Shown here: positions 1 to 10,053 of the stretch, piece after piece
Layout of the letters: the number at the start of each line of letters is the position of its first letter
How positions within the stretch are numbered: position 1 is the first letter of the stretch
Origin: Mrakia gelida
Lineage: Eukaryota > Basidiomycota > Tremellomycetes > Cystofilobasidiales > Mrakiaceae
Assembly (NCBI GenBank): GCA_024345305.1
Contig: BRON01000009.1
Coordinates: 124,001 to 188,000, forward strand
DNA: 64,000 nucleotides
Reading direction: 5' to 3'
Made by a program: the position numbers and the translations under genes
Notes under the pieces: model-generated
Seen by the model: only the letters and a program-made list of their open reading frames with translations
What the model was told of the DNA's origin: nothing
Database searches by the model: none

Positions 1-2
1 TC

Positions 3-1098
3 GCCGAGAACGTCGCTCACGTCCCCGAACTCGACTTCGCGACCCAGGACGTAATTCGACCTCTAAACAACCCTGTGAAGGCGACCGGTCATCTCTCGAT
101 CCTCAAGGGAAATATCGCTCCTGACGGATGTGTCGCCAAGATCACTGGAAAGGAGGGACTGAGGTTCGAGGGAACTGCGATGGTGTTTGAGAAGTGAGTT
201 CGACGTCTCGTTTTTCTCTAGTTCGAGTTCGAATGCTGACCTGGCTTCCTTGGCGTTCTCTCCTTTAGCGAAGCGCTCGTTCTTGACGCTGTTGGAGACG
301 GAACCATCGTCCCTGGAACTGGTGAGCTCACGGCCTTCGTCGTTCACTCCACTTCCCTTGGTCTCTCACGTTTCCTGACTTTTTTTGCCGTTTCGTCTCT
401 CCTCGCAGTCGTCGTTATCACCTACCGAGGGCCCGTCGGAGCTCCTGGAATGCCAGAACAGGTGCGTTCAGCTCTCTCTCTCTCTCTTCGACGGCGCGTC
501 GACCTCCTCGACCTTCGACGGTGCTGACCTTTCCTTTCCCCCTCCCGTTGCCAGCTCACCGCCACAGCAGCTCTCTACGGAGCCGGTCTTTCTAAAGTCA
601 CAGCTCTCATCACCGACGGAAGGTTCGTTTCGTTTCAAACCCTGCCCCCCCTCCCTCTCCGTCTGCTCGACGCGCCTCGTTCGCCTTTCGTCTCGCTCTG
701 CCGCTAACCTTCCTCCCCTCTCCTTTCCCCCGTCGGTTTCAGATTCTCCGGTGCAACCACAGGGTTCTGCATCGGTCACGTCTGTCCCGAAGCTGCTCGA
801 GGAGGTCCCATCGGAGCTGTTCGAACGGGTGACAAGTGAGTCGTCACCTTCCCTCCCTCGCTTTCCCTCTCTCACCCCCTTCTTCGTCTCATGTATCTGA
901 CGAACGACCTCGCACATCCCTCCCCACAGAATCATCATCGACGCCGTGAACATGACCATCGACGTGATCATCTCCGAGGAGCTGATGGCTTCGAGGATGG
1001 GAGAATGGAAGGAACGACCTCTCAAACACACACGAGGGGTCCTTTACAGATATGCTAGGGACGTAAAAGACGCGTCGCATGGAGCTTACACCGATTGA
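3..1098 (+). CDS. ILV3: Dihydroxy-acid dehydratase, 3' part
   Basis: This is the C-terminal third of the Fe-S enzyme that dehydrates dihydroxy acids to 2-keto acids in mitochondrial valine, leucine and isoleucine synthesis. Exons are 3-193, 269-321, 409-461, 555-622, 743-835 and 930-1098, phase-consistent throughout. Recognisable family blocks are [59 protein letters not shown] and, before the stop, [14 protein letters not shown]. The 5' half lies outside the window. It converges on TTI2 with about 130 bp between the stop codons. The intron at 623-742 uses a GTTCGT donor. The family call is very secure. Confidence 0.95.
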
Positions 1099-1228
1099 GC
1101 TGGTTGTGGGCGTTGTACTAGTATCTTTCCCCTTTGGTTTTTGGGCGTTGTCTCTCGATTTGATCGATTCGGTTCTTCATTTCTCGTCGCGACAAGAACG
1201 ACATGAGATCTCAACAAGACTACAAAGA

Positions 1229-3196
1229 TCAGAGAACGAGGTTCTTCGTCCCTTCGTACAACCCAGAGAACATTTTCTTGTCCATTTCGACGAGCGAGCC
1301 GAGTTCGTTCTGCGAAAGCGAAGCGAAGCGTCGAAACGCGAGTGAGCTTCGGATCTCGAGCAAACGAAGCGAAGGGAGACGACGAACCTCGAGAAAGTGA
1401 GGACAAAGAGAAGAATTTGCCAGTACCGCCAGGATCTCGAACATCGCTTCTTTGATCTCGACGAGAGATGCGTTATCTACCGAACCCAAAACCAAAGCGT
1501 CAGCTTATCTTCTTCCTTCGCTCGTTCGTTCGTTCGAAGTCGAGCTCAACTCACCTTCCCACTCCACCACCTCCCCCTCTCTAATCGCTACCCAAAGTCT
1601 CCCCAGTCCACTCAAAACCTTCCCTCTCCACACCGCTACCCTCTCCGGCGCCGAAGTTTGGAGGAGGAGGAGGATGGTGGAGAGGAGGGAGAGGAGGAAC
1701 GGTTGGGAGCGGGGGGAGGTGGGCGTTAGGGTTGATAGAGGGAGGAGGAGGGAGGGGAGGAGGGTCTGAGAGAAAGGTGGGTGAGGTGAGCGAGAGAGAT
1801 TCAGCTTCCGAACCGAAATGAACGAACGACGCGTCTCTCAAATCGAACTCACTCCCAAAAGCCTCGTTGTCCCCAGTCCGCCCAACACTCCCACGAGCGT
1901 CACTCCACCATCCTCGTCACCCCTCCTCCCCAACCACTCAGCCACAACCCTCGCACACTCCCCTTCCTCCCCACCCGCTCGATACACCCAGGTCCCAACC
2001 ACGCCCTTCTCGATCAGCTCGTCCGTCGCTTCGGTTCTCTTCTTCGAGTTAGGTGGGTAGAGGAGGGTGGTGAGGTGGAGGTGGGCTTGGAGGGTTGAAG
2101 CGAGGATGAGAGGGGATAGAGTTGAGGTGGGGAGGTGGAGGGTTAGAGTCAGGGACTAGATGAACGAACGCGAGCGAGCAAAGGAAGAGGGAGTCAGCGA
2201 CGCGCGAAAACGAGCGGTGGAAGGAGCGAAAGAAATACAAAGCCAAGGAATGTGTCACCTCACCTTCATGATCAACTCCCCAATTCCGGTCTGGACCAAC
2301 CATGGTCCACCCCACCCTCTCGAGTTCTCCTTCTCCCTCGACGCGTTCGAGCACTTCTTCACCAAGCACCTTACGATCCCCAAGCCTCTGAGTCGAGTTG
2401 AAGGGGTTGGGTCGTCCAGGAGAGTTAACAGGGGAGGTAAGAGCATAGGCAGAGGGACGGGTTCTTTGTCCTACAGAGAACGAAGACGAAACGAAAGGTC
2501 AGATACGAAACGAAGGAGGAGGTGAGCTCGAGCTCATCCAAACTGACCTGACACCCCTCTACCGCTCTCCTCAGCACGTTCCAGCACCCCCACCCGACGT
2601 TCTCCTTCCATGGTTCCCTATCTGGTGATACGGAGGTGTTGACGACGGGTCTTGCTAGAGGACGGAAGGAGGTCGTCGAGATGGACGGAGGAGGAGGGGA
2701 GGAAGCGAAGATCGGTCGGAGAGAGAGGAGGGAAGGTGGAGGGAAGAGGGAGAGGAGAGCTGGGATAGAGGCGGGAACGAGAGCATAGTGAGAAGGAGGT
2801 GGTGTAAGGGCTGAGATAAGATGAGAACGAAGAAGTGGGGGAAGGGGGAGCGAGAGAGAGAAAGAGTGGAAACTCACCATCGACCTCCTCCTTCAGCCCA
2901 CCTGCTTCTTCTCCATCGAACAACCACCTCTCCTCCTCGCTCTCGTCCTCTATACTCCATCGACTCAACCCTTCACTCAGCTTGCTCTTCTCCTCCTGTC
3001 CCAGTTCCTCTTCCTCCAAGAGGATCCCAATCTGCTGAACCGTTCGAGCGAGGAGAGTGCGCCAGTTGGCGAGCTCAACCGGAGCGACCGAGGACGAAGG
3101 AGCTGATTCCTCGTCCAAGGGGGGAAGGAAAGACGGTGGAAGGAGGGAGAGGAGAAGCGTTTCGAAGGGTGGAGGTGGGGGAAGGATGATGGCCAT
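1229..3196 (-). CDS. TTI2: TTI2-like subunit of the TTT co-chaperone complex
   Basis: A 490-aa product from seven exons: 2878-3196, 2548-2810, 2264-2470, 1853-2155, 1555-1765, 1388-1476 and 1229-1309, reading right to left. Tti2 with Tel2 and Tti1 helps PIKK kinases (ATM, ATR, TOR) fold with Hsp90. Seen here: an alpha-helical HEAT-like protein with the segment LTLLDDPTPSTRLRGLGI followed by RCLVKKCS, typical of Tti2 ("LLxLxDDxxxxxRLxGLxL"), and a late helix-rich block VWRGKVLSGLGRLWVAI. Exons four and five have no long open frame of their own and were found by phase; every junction fits. The start is the Met at 3194-3196; an in-frame Met lies further upstream at 3307. The family call rests on remembered sequence pattern. 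Confidence 0.62.
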
Positions 3197-4457
3197 GGCG
3201 AGAGAGGGCGTGGGTGGGGGCAGGAAGGGAAGGAGGAAGAGGTGAGCTCGAGTTTGAAAGGGAGAAGGTCGATCAGCTTGCTTTCCCTCCTCCCCTCTCA
3301 CGCCCATCTCGATTTTGCCTCCGCCCTTCGTCTCCTCGAGCTTTGGCTTTCTTTGGACGAGATATCTGCCGTTCAGTCATCAGATCCACCACTAGTAAGT
3401 TTGACTGTTGTAAAAATGAAAGGGAGGGGAAGGGATGGGGAGAAGAGCAAGCGTCGAGCTCACCCTCGTTCGCTTCTCTTCTTCTTCAGAACGCTCTTCA
3501 ACCACCTCTCAGACCAATCAGCCTTCTCTCGTCATGTCGAGGGTAAGCCGAATTGTATTCTCAGAACCGTAGACGTCGAATCTGACCGTCTTTGCCCTTT
3601 TCCTTCCTCTCCCTTCAGCTCCGCCCGCCAACGTCTCGACTCGGATGGGACGTCCTCCTCCTCGTCTTCGAGCACTTGGATCGGCCCACTCTCGCCGTCC
3701 TCGGACGAGTCTGTTTCGATTTCCTGAGAGAGTTGGCACCTGACCTTTATCGACACATCAAGCTCACGAAGGTCAAGCAGCTAGAGCTTTTGTTCTGCGA
3801 GAGGAGGGAAAAGAAGCGACGATGGTGGAAGCTGGAGAAGGTCAGCGTGCCTTCGTCTGTCTGACTTCCCGTCTTCGAGAGCTAACCCTAATCGTTGATA
3901 ACGGCCAGGATACGCCTTCTCGGATCTACTCCTTCCTCTCCCTCGTTCAAATCCGAGCGCTCTCCCTCGACTTCACGGCGGTCTTCCCTCCCGCGCGTCG
4001 TCTCCTCAACCTCTCCACGGACAGGTTCGTTTCCAGCATCCCCACCCTCCCTCTCGACTCCGTTCACCTCAGCCTCAAGTACTACGAACGCGACCTCCTC
4101 GGACACCTCCACTTCCAACTCCTCCCTCTCCTCAATCCCCTTCGGATCACCTACACCGGCGTCCATCGTCCAGCCAACCATTCTCCTTGGATCATTCTCT
4201 ACTCAGCTCCCCTCCTCTCCGGTTGGACAAGGATTCAAAGCGTCGAGATAAGCGGAATCATACCCTATCCAGGTCCCCACAGCGATCTGTCCTTCGCCTT
4301 TCTTCCACGCCCAACGAGGTCGGTTCGACGCGAGGTGAGGATCCATGCGGGAGCGACGCTCGTTCGGGCAGGGGATCGGGTTAGCAGAAGCTTCTTCGAG
4401 ACGATGAGGGATACACCTACCCTGTTTGGTCTCGATGAGATGCAGGATGGGTCGATC

Positions 4458-4684
4458 TGTTGGAAGGTGGCGACTCGCAGAGAGATCTTACGGAGTAGCT
4501 TAGTAACGCGTCTCGTTCAGTCCCCTTGTTAGTAACCATTCTTCGTAAACAACTTTGTAAGCTACCTTCAGATCACGTGACCATTGTCATAGTATATAAA
4601 CCTTTCGAGTAGCTAGCTTTATACAACAAGCTTTGAACCACATCCTGCAGACATCCCTAAGCTCAAGTGGACGACCCAACAACA
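4458..4684 (+). repeat. 5' long terminal repeat
   Basis: 227 bp, TG...CA bounded, identical to the 3' copy except at position 4493. It carries the element's promoter signals and merges in sense with the interrupted host exon, adding a foreign C-terminal tail to that frame (to the stop at 4530-4532). Confidence 0.95.
4572..4600 (+). promoter_or_regulatory. LTR promoter: E-box palindrome and TATA box
   Basis: Within the 5' LTR a TCACGTGA palindrome (E-box, CACGTG core, about 4573-4580) is followed by TATATAAA at 4593-4600. Genomic transcripts would be expected to start some 25-60 bp further on, inside the LTR. The same signals recur in the 3' LTR near 9187-9215. Function is inferred from position and motif. 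Confidence 0.6.
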
Positions 4685-4697
4685 CGTTATCAGCACC
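4685..4697 (+). other. Putative primer-binding site
   Basis: The bases directly after the 5' LTR read CGTTATCAGCACC. The core GTTATCAGCAC is the reverse complement of GTGCTGATAAC, which resembles an anticodon arm with anticodon GAU (tRNA-Ile). Copia elements in fungi and flies are known to prime from half-tRNAs cut in the anticodon loop, though usually from initiator Met tRNA. The tRNA identity is inferred. Confidence 0.45.
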
Positions 4698-4733
4698 AGT
4701 TCGCCACCACCCGCTAAGCAACAATCCTTCGTC

Positions 4734-7700
4734 ATGTCAAGCAACTACTCCAAGAAGCTAGATCACAAGCTGTTCAAACTCACTGCTCTCGATGGTACCA
4801 ACTACGAGACGTGGTCAGTAAGGATGGAGATCGCTTTTGGAGAAGCAGGAATCAAGCCCGTCGTCCTCGGTACGAAAACCAGGCCCAACCTCACCCCGGA
4901 AGTCAAGGAAAAGGACACCACCGGACAAGAGGTCGTGAAGCAGCAGAACAACGTCAAGGACATCGAAGAATGGGACCTTATGGACGAGTTCGCGCTCCAC
5001 AGGATTCAAATGGCGGTCAGTGACCGAGAACTACCTCGGATCCGGAACTGCAAACACGCAAAGGAGGCATGGGATCTTCTGCGGAAGACTCACAAGGTGG
5101 AAGGAGGAGCGGGAGAGGTCATGGCCATCCGAAGGATGAGGGACCTCAAGATGGAGGAGGGAGAACCAGTACAGGAGTACATCGACGAATTCCAAAGGAT
5201 CATCGACGACATGTCAGCTCTCGGCCTCAACATCCCAGACAGGATGAGCTCAATGTTCTTCCTCAGTGGGTTACCCGCATCACTCGAACAATTCATTCAA
5301 CACCAAACGCTCCAGGCACAAGAATCAAAACAAGAACTCAACCCAACCGCCGTCGCCACATCCCTCCTCATCCACGTAAGGACTCACGAGTCCCTCAAAC
5401 CGACCGGTACTTCATCGTCGAAGGAAACAGTCCTCCTAGTCGACAAGAGAACCGCCAAGTGCCATCAGTGCAACAAGGTCGGACACTTCAAGTCGGAGTG
5501 CTGGGAGTTGAATGGAGGAAAGCCCAGGGGGCAAGCACAAGGTGGAAAGGGAAGGAAGTTCGGGAAGGGGAAGAAGGAGAACAAGGGGAACTGGAAGGAT
5601 AGGGAAGAGGCGCACCTCGTAGACTACGGTCTTCAAGCCGGATCCGACATCGCGACGTCGGCCCAAGCGCTCTTCGCTCAAACCAAGCATGGATACATCG
5701 CCGATAGTGGAGCATCAAACCACATCGTCGGGGACCGGGAACGCTTCGTAACATACAAGGCGCACAACGGAACGGTCACGACGGCCAACGGGTCAATCGT
5801 TCAGATCCTCGGCATCGGCTCCATCCACCTCCAGACCACCGTGAAAGGATCAAGGAAGGCCTTCACCATCTCCGACGTATACCACATCCCAGGGTTCAGC
5901 AACCTCATCAGTATTGGTCAACTCGGTAACAAAGGAGTCGAGACCAGGTTCCCCAGCAAGGGGACAACCCAAACCAACAAGCGGTGCCAGTTCCTTCGAG
6001 ACGGATCGCTGTTCATGGAGGGAAAAGAGGTGTCGAAGAACCTCTACATGCTGGACGTGAGCGACTTCAAGGGAGTCGGCTCAGGAGGAGAAGACGTAGC
6101 ACTCGCGGCAACAGGAGTCGACAAGATCGAGGTCCTTCATCGCCGGCTCGGTCACGCTTCTATCTCCGCCATGGAGGAGTTGTCTCGTCAGAAGCTCCTA
6201 CCAACCTTCACCAAAAAGGACATCATCGGATTCAAGGAAAGGATCTGCGTACCTTGCGTCGAAGGGAAACAACATCGAACTCCATTCCCCACCTCCACCA
6301 CCAAAACCACTTCACCTCTCGAACTCGTCCACACGGATCTCGCCGGACCGATGCCAATCACCTCGGCTCAAGGAATGCGTTACATGATGACGATCTGGGA
6401 CGACTTCAGCAACTACCACTGGTCGTTCGCATTGAAGAGGAAGTCGGAAACACCGGCAACATTCATCACCTGGAGGAAAAGGGAGGAGAAAAGGACCAAT
6501 CACGTCGTCAAACGGATCAGGTCAGACAACGGTGGGGAATACACGTCGAAGGACTACGAGTTCTATCTCCGGGACGAAGGAATCACCAAGGAAACGACTA
6601 TCCCACGCACACCGCAACAAAACGGCAAGGCCGAACGAGGAATGCGAACCATCGAGGAGAAGATCACCTGCGCGCTACGAGACGCGAGGGACCTCGACGG
6701 ATCCTACTGGGCGGAAGCCATGAACTACGCCACATACACAATCAACCGCATTCCCTCATCCTCAGTCAACTCTCAAACCCCCTACCAAGCCTACTACAAA
6801 AGGAAGCCCGACCTCACTGCAATGCGGACGTTCGGAGCTCTCGCTTACGCGCTCAACCTTCAAAAGATCAAGCATCAACCCAAGAGCATCAAGTGCATCT
6901 TCCTCGGATACGGCGATCTCAACGGGAAGAAGGCCTATCGACTTCAAGTCCATGGAGACCCCAAGCGGTCGATCCTTCATTCTCGGGACGTTATCTTCGA
7001 CGAAACACGTGGAGTCCACCAGACGGTGGAGCTACCAGGAATGGGACAAGCCGGAATCAAGGAGGACCACAAGGAGGAGGGAGAAGAAGAGAAGGAACTA
7101 GAGGAGGACAAAGGAGAGGAACAGCACCTACTCAAGTCCAACCAACAAGACCCGGTCAGGGAGACCGAGGCAAGGAAACCCAACCCATCACGCGTCAAGC
7201 ACTCCTACACTTACGAGCCCATCATCGATGAACCGGCTGTCGATTCGAGTGGGAGCTACGGACGAGGTCAACGGAACAAGAAGCCATTCACAGGAACAGG
7301 AGACTCGGCAAGATTTGTCCAGACGGACTACGACATCACCGACTTTATTTCGGAGGACTTCGCCGGACACGCTCAAGCGACGCAACCCAAACTCGAGGAT
7401 CTTCCACCACCCTCCGTCCCAAATACATACGGAGAAGCCATGGCGTCGGAGCACGCATACTTCTGGAGGGAAGCGATGGACGAAGAGATGGAGTCGATGG
7501 AAGGGAACGAAGTCTTTGAACTCACGGAGCTACCCTCAGGATCAAAAACGGTCGGAGGTCGCTGGGTCTACGCGCTCAAGAAAGGAGCCGACGGGAGGAT
7601 TACTCGCTTCAAAGCTAGATGGGTCGCCAAGGGATTCAGTCAGCAAGAAGGAGCCGACTACGTCGAGACGTACGCGCCGGTATCAAAGCTCAACTCACTC

Positions 7701-9041
7701 AGGATCGTCCTCGCCATCGCAGCATCGGAGGATCTCGATCTAGTCCAAGGAGACTTCAAGACGGCGTTCCTCACAGCAAACCTAGTGGAAACGGTCTTCA
7801 TGGAACAGCCAACAGGGTACGAACAAAAGGGAGCCGACAAGAAGAAACTCGTCGTGCATCTCCTCAAGGCCCTATACGGACTCAAGCATTCACCACTCGC
7901 GTTCTACAATCATTCCTCAAAGTTCTTTCAAACTCAACTCAATCTCCATCCACTCGAAGCGGACCCTTGCATCTACATAGGGCATAGGAAGGGACGACGG
8001 ATCATGCTGGTCCAGTACGTTGACGACTTCGTCGCCGCAGGAGACAAGGAGGATTTGGAATGGGTCATGACGGAGATCCAAAAGGAATTCAAGATCGACG
8101 ACAGAGGAGACCTCAACCCAGGAACCATCCTCGGAATCGACGTTACGAGGGACCGCAAGGCGGGGACAATGGACCTCAGCCAGAAACGATACGTTCAAAC
8201 GGTCCTCGAACGATTCAACATGGTCGGCGCTAAACCAAACAAGGTTCCGATGGACGACTTTAGGCAACTGTCGGTCCAATCGGAGGATTCGGGATCAGAG
8301 AAGCTGGACGGAGTACCCTACCTCGAAGCGGTGGGATCGTTGATGTACCTCCAAGTCTGCACTCGACCGGACATCGCCTTCGCCGTCGGAGTTCTCAGCC
8401 GATTCAGCTCGGACCCAAGAAGGGTTCACTGGGGAGCAGTCAAGAAGGTCATGCGATACCTACAAGGATCAGCAGACACGTCGCTTCAACTTGGAGGACA
8501 CTCGGACGCTCCAATCGCAGAACTATGGACCGACTCCGACTACGCCGGAGACACGGAATCAAGACGATCAACAACAGGATTCGTCGTCAAGGTATTTGGA
8601 TCCACAGTCATCTGGGCAAGTCGACGCCAAAAGGCAATCAGTCTCTCTTCTCTTGAAGCAGAGTACATCGCTCTCTCCGCAGGATGCCGGAACCTCAGAT
8701 GGGTCGCCAAGATCCTCGCTGAACTCGGATACGACACCGGATCGATCCCAGTAAACGTAGACAACCAAGGAGCCATCGAAACAACCAAGAACGGTACTCA
8801 CTCGGAGAAGACCAAGCACATCGACGTCGCGTACAAATACGGACGAGAGGCCCAACAGAGAGGATTCATCAAGCTTAACTACTGTCCCACCGAGGACATG
8901 CAGGCAGACATCCTCACCAAGGCTCTCGGAGTCGAAAAGCTCGAACGGTTTAAGAAATCGCTCAACATCCAGAAGGAAACCTCGCGCGTGGATCAAAAGA
9001 CCAGCGGAGACATGGATGGAAACCCGCAGAGGGGGAAATGA
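4734..9041 (+). CDS. Gag-Pol polyprotein of Ty1/copia element
   Basis: A single 1435-aa frame. In order: a gag region of the copia type (YETWSVRMEIAF near residue 25), a CCHC zinc knuckle at about 243-256 (C-x2-C-x4-H-x4-C), aspartic protease with DSG at about 324, the pre-integrase HRRLGHAS block near 470 and zinc-binding cysteines, integrase catalytic blocks DLAGPM (about 535) and DNGGEY (about 598), RVT_2 reverse transcriptase with KARWVAKGFSQQEG (about 960) and the YVDD active site (about 1095), and RNase H with TDSDYAGD (about 1266). Gag and Pol are fused without a frameshift. Codon use is blander and the gene has no introns, unlike its neighbours. Confidence 0.97.
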   Translation: MSSNYSKKLDHKLFKLTALDGTNYETWSVRMEIAFGEAGIKPVVLGTKTRPNLTPEVKEKDTTGQEVVKQQNNVKDIEEWDLMDEFALHRIQMAVSDRELPRIRNCKHAKEAWDLLRKTHKVEGGAGEVMAIRRMRDLKMEEGEPVQEYIDEFQRIIDDMSALGLNIPDRMSSMFFLSGLPASLEQFIQHQTLQAQESKQELNPTAVATSLLIHVRTHESLKPTGTSSSKETVLLVDKRTAKCHQCNKVGHFKSECWELNGGKPRGQAQGGKGRKFGKGKKENKGNWKDREEAHLVDYGLQAGSDIATSAQALFAQTKHGYIADSGASNHIVGDRERFVTYKAHNGTVTTANGSIVQILGIGSIHLQTTVKGSRKAFTISDVYHIPGFSNLISIGQLGNKGVETRFPSKGTTQTNKRCQFLRDGSLFMEGKEVSKNLYMLDVSDFKGVGSGGEDVALAATGVDKIEVLHRRLGHASISAMEELSRQKLLPTFTKKDIIGFKERICVPCVEGKQHRTPFPTSTTKTTSPLELVHTDLAGPMPITSAQGMRYMMTIWDDFSNYHWSFALKRKSETPATFITWRKREEKRTNHVVKRIRSDNGGEYTSKDYEFYLRDEGITKETTIPRTPQQNGKAERGMRTIEEKITCALRDARDLDGSYWAEAMNYATYTINRIPSSSVNSQTPYQAYYKRKPDLTAMRTFGALAYALNLQKIKHQPKSIKCIFLGYGDLNGKKAYRLQVHGDPKRSILHSRDVIFDETRGVHQTVELPGMGQAGIKEDHKEEGEEEKELEEDKGEEQHLLKSNQQDPVRETEARKPNPSRVKHSYTYEPIIDEPAVDSSGSYGRGQRNKKPFTGTGDSARFVQTDYDITDFISEDFAGHAQATQPKLEDLPPPSVPNTYGEAMASEHAYFWREAMDEEMESMEGNEVFELTELPSGSKTVGGRWVYALKKGADGRITRFKARWVAKGFSQQEGADYVETYAPVSKLNSLRIVLAIAASEDLDLVQGDFKTAFLTANLVETVFMEQPTGYEQKGADKKKLVVHLLKALYGLKHSPLAFYNHSSKFFQTQLNLHPLEADPCIYIGHRKGRRIMLVQYVDDFVAAGDKEDLEWVMTEIQKEFKIDDRGDLNPGTILGIDVTRDRKAGTMDLSQKRYVQTVLERFNMVGAKPNKVPMDDFRQLSVQSEDSGSEKLDGVPYLEAVGSLMYLQVCTRPDIAFAVGVLSRFSSDPRRVHWGAVKKVMRYLQGSADTSLQLGGHSDAPIAELWTDSDYAGDTESRRSTTGFVVKVFGSTVIWASRRQKAISLSSLEAEYIALSAGCRNLRWVAKILAELGYDTGSIPVNVDNQGAIETTKNGTHSEKTKHIDVAYKYGREAQQRGFIKLNYCPTEDMQADILTKALGVEKLERFKKSLNIQKETSRVDQKTSGDMDGNPQRGK

Positions 9042-9071
9042 AGGAAGGACTCTCAGCTCGTCGAGTGGGAG

Positions 9072-9298
9072 TGTTGGAAGGTGGCGACTCGCAGAGAGAT
9101 CTTACGTAGTAGCTTAGTAACGCGTCTCGTTCAGTCCCCTTGTTAGTAACCATTCTTCGTAAACAACTTTGTAAGCTACCTTCAGATCACGTGACCATTG
9201 TCATAGTATATAAACCTTTCGAGTAGCTAGCTTTATACAACAAGCTTTGAACCACATCCTGCAGACATCCCTAAGCTCAAGTGGACGACCCAACAACA
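9072..9298 (+). repeat. 3' long terminal repeat
   Basis: 227 bp, matching 4458-4684 at all but one position. The purine-rich GAGTGGGAG just upstream (about 9063-9071) is the likely polypurine tract for plus-strand priming. It is followed by the target duplicate CGATC and then by the rest of the interrupted host exon. Confidence 0.95.
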
Positions 9299-10053
9299 CG
9301 ATCGTCTTTTTGGTTGGGTCGGAGGAGGAGAAGAGGGACGTGGAGGAGATGTTGAGAACGGTGCTCGCGCAGTGGAGGTCGGTTCTTGTGGTTGAGCTGG
9401 AAGAGGAAGGTACGTCATCTATGTTTCTCTCGTTTCAACTCGGAGCACTACCTGACTCAGTGTTGCGTTACGTTCTTGCAGTCGCTTGAGGCTGATTCGA
9501 CGCGTCGATCGGCGGACTTCATGATCTTCCTCCGTCCCTCTGCTCCTGGTCTCCGACAACATCGCACTCTTCTTGCCAACTGGAACCGCCTACCAAATGG
9601 CCCCCCTCCCCTCTTTCTACACCTTGTAGTGGTGAGTTCGAATCCGAAGCTTAGGAAAGACGAGTCGCGTTGTCTCCTGTGTTCTCGATCTCGTTCTGAC
9701 TTCCGCTTCTTTCATCTTACGACGACTCAGCGTCAGACTTATGAAACGATTTCTACTACAATACACTTTTACTCATGAGAGCCAACAAGGACGAGAAGGG
9801 AAGGGGAGAATGAACTCGTCACGTCCGAATTCGAGCTTCGACGCGACTTGACTCGTCTTCGCGTTCAATTCCCTTCAACTTCGGATGTTGATCAACTGGT
9901 AGGTCTCATGTCTTATCTGAGAGACTCTGTACGAATGCTGTCTTTGGAAGCGGTCGCGAAGGACTTGAGGTAGACTAACCTCTCCCCTCGCTTCCTCCCT
10001 CGAACACACTCTCCAACTTCTTCGGCCCCTCCTCCCTTTCTTCGACCATCACC

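Larger units (their letters stand above)
4453..9303 (+). mobile_element. Complete Ty1/copia LTR retrotransposon with target duplications
   Basis: Two 227-bp LTRs (4458-4684 and 9072-9298) flank one long gag-pol frame. The five-base direct repeat CGATC occurs immediately outside both LTRs (4453-4457 and 9299-9303), the classical target-site duplication. LTRs begin TGTTGG and end CAACA. I find one mismatch between them (G at 4493, T at 9107), so insertion was recent. The polyprotein has no stop or frameshift, so the element may still be competent. Domain order (protease, integrase, reverse transcriptase, RNase H) places it in the Ty1/copia (Pseudoviridae) class rather than Ty3/gypsy. Confidence 0.96.
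3534..9973 (+). pseudogene. F-box-like gene split by a copia element
   Basis: Host exons are 3534-3542 (nine bases, MSR), 3619-3840, 3909-4457 and, after the retrotransposon, 9304-9409. The N-terminal part reads GWDVLLLVFEHLDRPTLAVL, an F-box-like helix pair, followed by leucine-rich segments (LTSRLRELTLIV region, VQIRALSLDF), so a substrate-recruiting SCF adaptor is likely. The last codons before the insertion (DEMQDGSI) continue in the same frame after the downstream target duplicate (VFLVGSEEEKRD), which shows one interrupted gene. After 9409 the structure is uncertain: spliced simply it ends at 9487-9489, but open segments 9482-9631 and 9731-9973 look coding, with a frame mismatch at the first and an in-frame TGA at 9776-9778. 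The intron 3841-3908 is inferred from phase only. Confidence 0.6.

Noticed and set aside
5984..7231. 415-aa plus frame inside the retrotransposon, rich in R, H and S
   Set aside because: Shifted-frame shadow of the gag-pol coding sequence, with no domain.
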